5,858 nucleotides of DNA from Candidatus Thorarchaeota archaeon (GTDB lineage: Archaea; Asgardarchaeota; Thorarchaeia; Thorarchaeales; Thorarchaeaceae): the NCBI GenBank assembly GCA_018238825.1, contig JABCSP010000150.1, forward strand, positions 1-5,858, given 5' to 3'. Positions 5,601 to 5,858 of this stretch are shown in pieces (position 1 is the stretch's first letter; each line of letters opens with the position of its first letter). The translations under genes and the position numbers were made by a program. The notes below the pieces were generated by a model, which was not told the origin of the DNA, searched no databases, and was given only the letters and a program-made list of their open reading frames with translations.

Positions 5601-5850
5601 ATGTTGAGATTTCAAGATTTTGAATCAGATATGGAGCTGACAATGACCCATTTCCGAGAAAACCAAGATCCGTGAAATCGGACTCATTAGTGATTATAAT
5701 TGGGCTGTGTGGCGTAAATGATTTCTCATATCCATGCGAAATGGATTCGTAATCACTATCAGGAGAAGAGATTGGATTTAGTGAAATTATAGACACAGAA
5801 ATTACTAGTAAAAGGAAACTAAAGATAAGACTAGCGCGTTTCGCTCTCAA
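2692..5850 (-). CDS. Membrane-anchored surface protein: NosD-type right-handed beta-helix, two beta-sandwich modules, poly-Thr stalk
   Basis: The 1052-residue protein starts with a basic N-terminus and hydrophobic segment (RAKRASLIFSFLLLVISVS), a secretion signal. Residues ~75-760 are parallel beta-helix coils with repeated short 'GI-L-x-S-x-N-x-T-I-x-N-N-x-I' turns (NosD/CASH type). They are interrupted twice by a 'VNGK-x-L-L-F-L-x-G...GQ-V-x-x-x-N-C-S/T' block (344-375 and 522-553), a known NosD-associated insertion. Residues ~772-808 carry the NosD terminal motif 'WDDGINTGNGWCDYNGSGTYP...DNYP'. Two beta-sandwich modules follow (~817-897 and ~900-987), each ending 'DGLDIG-x-YNYT'; these resemble modules common in Asgard surface proteins. 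A stalk of almost pure Thr (~988-1018) leads to one transmembrane helix (~1026-1046) and RKRR, so the bulk faces outside. N-x-S/T sequons and about 30 cysteines are scattered through the helix. The start is TTG at 5850 with no visible ribosome site; the frame stays open to the window edge, so an upstream start is possible. The ligand is unknown; carbohydrate binding or processing is only a guess. Confidence 0.88.
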   Translation of the reverse strand: MRAKRASLIFSFLLLVISVSIISLNPISSPDSDYESISHGYEKSFTPHSPIIITNESDFTDLGFLGNGSLSAPYLIQNLEISTSGDCISISNIRANFTIKDCFLTSGMSESGNGILLDNSTSGTIENCTITNKDIGVNLDHADLTSVSICTINRCRIGVYALLLYNCSISDTQVHDCSKYGICLNFARYSEVLRNDVQRNYYAGVVLSSSDDSIIADNSVSSHLWGSRNYVFIAFGGISLDWCDRCEVTNNTLLNNDVAGIYLYDLHHTVIENNSLSGGPRGVWAEESYSCSMLDNTMDNHSIADIYLDESSNCTILDNQMARGLLFKGVEWSHWNHTLQTNEVNGKQLLFLKGLMNTVLDCTAAGQLVIFNCTSITTENLDISGVCTAVQIAHCTNVSAQGLTIDNCSDDGIFVETSHNLTFTDVALTSCTIDGIHIAGCENVSLIRCSISACMNDGIEFETSSNLNLSNMSIIGNLRAGLRLTSAYGELSSTDNQFENSSVFFDPYSLMLISGEFINSTVNGKEILFLDGVTDNVINGEMYGQVFLRNCSRVSLQQGEFYGIQLALCNGCIVDQFQSKWAEAGISISNSWNCSLSNAEVYGNNLSGIYLTESEGTSIISCNVHGNAIHGIEILRSNRSIINSNCIGAKSYGIYLDESRDSSLSNNTVRDCIGGIMLFESHNITLVNETVFASSSHGIRIYRTDFANVSESSVYENEYGIEVFHSENSTIVDNQIIANTGIGVYLGQGSRYCVVYNNTIGCNGNEGYDSGVDNSWDDGINTGNGWCDYNGSGTYPILGVASSIDNYPRTIPPFLNSTVDAEYELGNIGNKVTWRSLCHRYYAVIRNGSVVKNSMWEGVLIEASLDGLDIGTYNYTIRVNGSDGSWLKDTVYITIRDTTSPLIDSPLDVQYAKGTVGQYITWTPQDAGPQSYQLYRNNILIHSDNWNGSQIVVNIDGLDIGNYNYTLVVYDSSGNSVSDQVIVTVTPETTTTTTTTTTTTATTTTVSTTTTSTTQTTTETHPFTSDQIMIVLIVGGLAVIVLIALILHRKRR
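2803..2890. repeat. Low-complexity ACN-codon tract encoding the Thr stalk
   Basis: The plus strand shows a run of GTTGTGGTA/GTTGTAGTT-like triplets, the complement of consecutive threonine (ACN) codons. The wobble base varies (ACA, ACC, ACT), so it is a codon-level repeat and not a perfect microsatellite. It encodes the O-glycosylatable linker between the last beta-sandwich and the membrane helix. Confidence 0.8.
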
Positions 5851-5858
5851 GTGTACAT

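Overview
The window most likely comes from an Asgard archaeon, with Thorarchaeia/Lokiarchaeia-type lineages the best guess. The strongest evidence is the large surface protein on the minus strand. It has a NosD-type beta-helix, then two small beta-sandwich modules of the 'ITWTP...YNYTLVVYDSSGN' type, a poly-threonine stalk, and a C-terminal membrane anchor ending in RKRR. A PyrE with eukaryote/archaea-like sequence blocks, an intron-like insertion in a tRNA with an encoded CCA, and the absence of bacterial -35/-10 promoters also fit an archaeon. No 16S rRNA or other marker gene is present, so the lineage call is inference.

Layout. Positions 1 to about 505 hold G+C-rich DNA with the middle of a tandem (two-domain) ABC ATPase gene on the plus strand. 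It is cut by the window edge on one side and broken just after the second Walker A on the other. Around 500-515 the base composition and codon use change abruptly. From there the DNA is A+T-richer and minus-strand genes dominate: a truncated ferritin-like paralogue (468-776), its intact copy (836-1288), and a divergent orotate phosphoribosyltransferase, pyrE (1351-2055). A roughly 630-base stretch without an intact protein gene (2056-2691) follows. It carries the pyrE promoter, a decayed IS200/IS605-type TnpB 3' end with an omega-RNA-like tail, a structured element of about 54 bases present twice exactly 200 bases apart, and a tRNA whose best reading is Glu(CTC) with a long insertion after position 37. 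The second copy of the structured element lies inside that insertion. From 2692 to the right edge is the 1052-residue surface beta-helix protein, convergent with the tRNA.

The genes do not form one obvious pathway. PyrE is pyrimidine biosynthesis, the ferritin-like pair is of unknown role with degraded metal sites, and the NosD-like protein is a cell-surface protein. The items most worth attention are the duplicated structured element in and near the tRNA, the likely chimeric or recombinant junction near 500-515, and the unusual PRPP loop and catalytic-loop insertion of PyrE.
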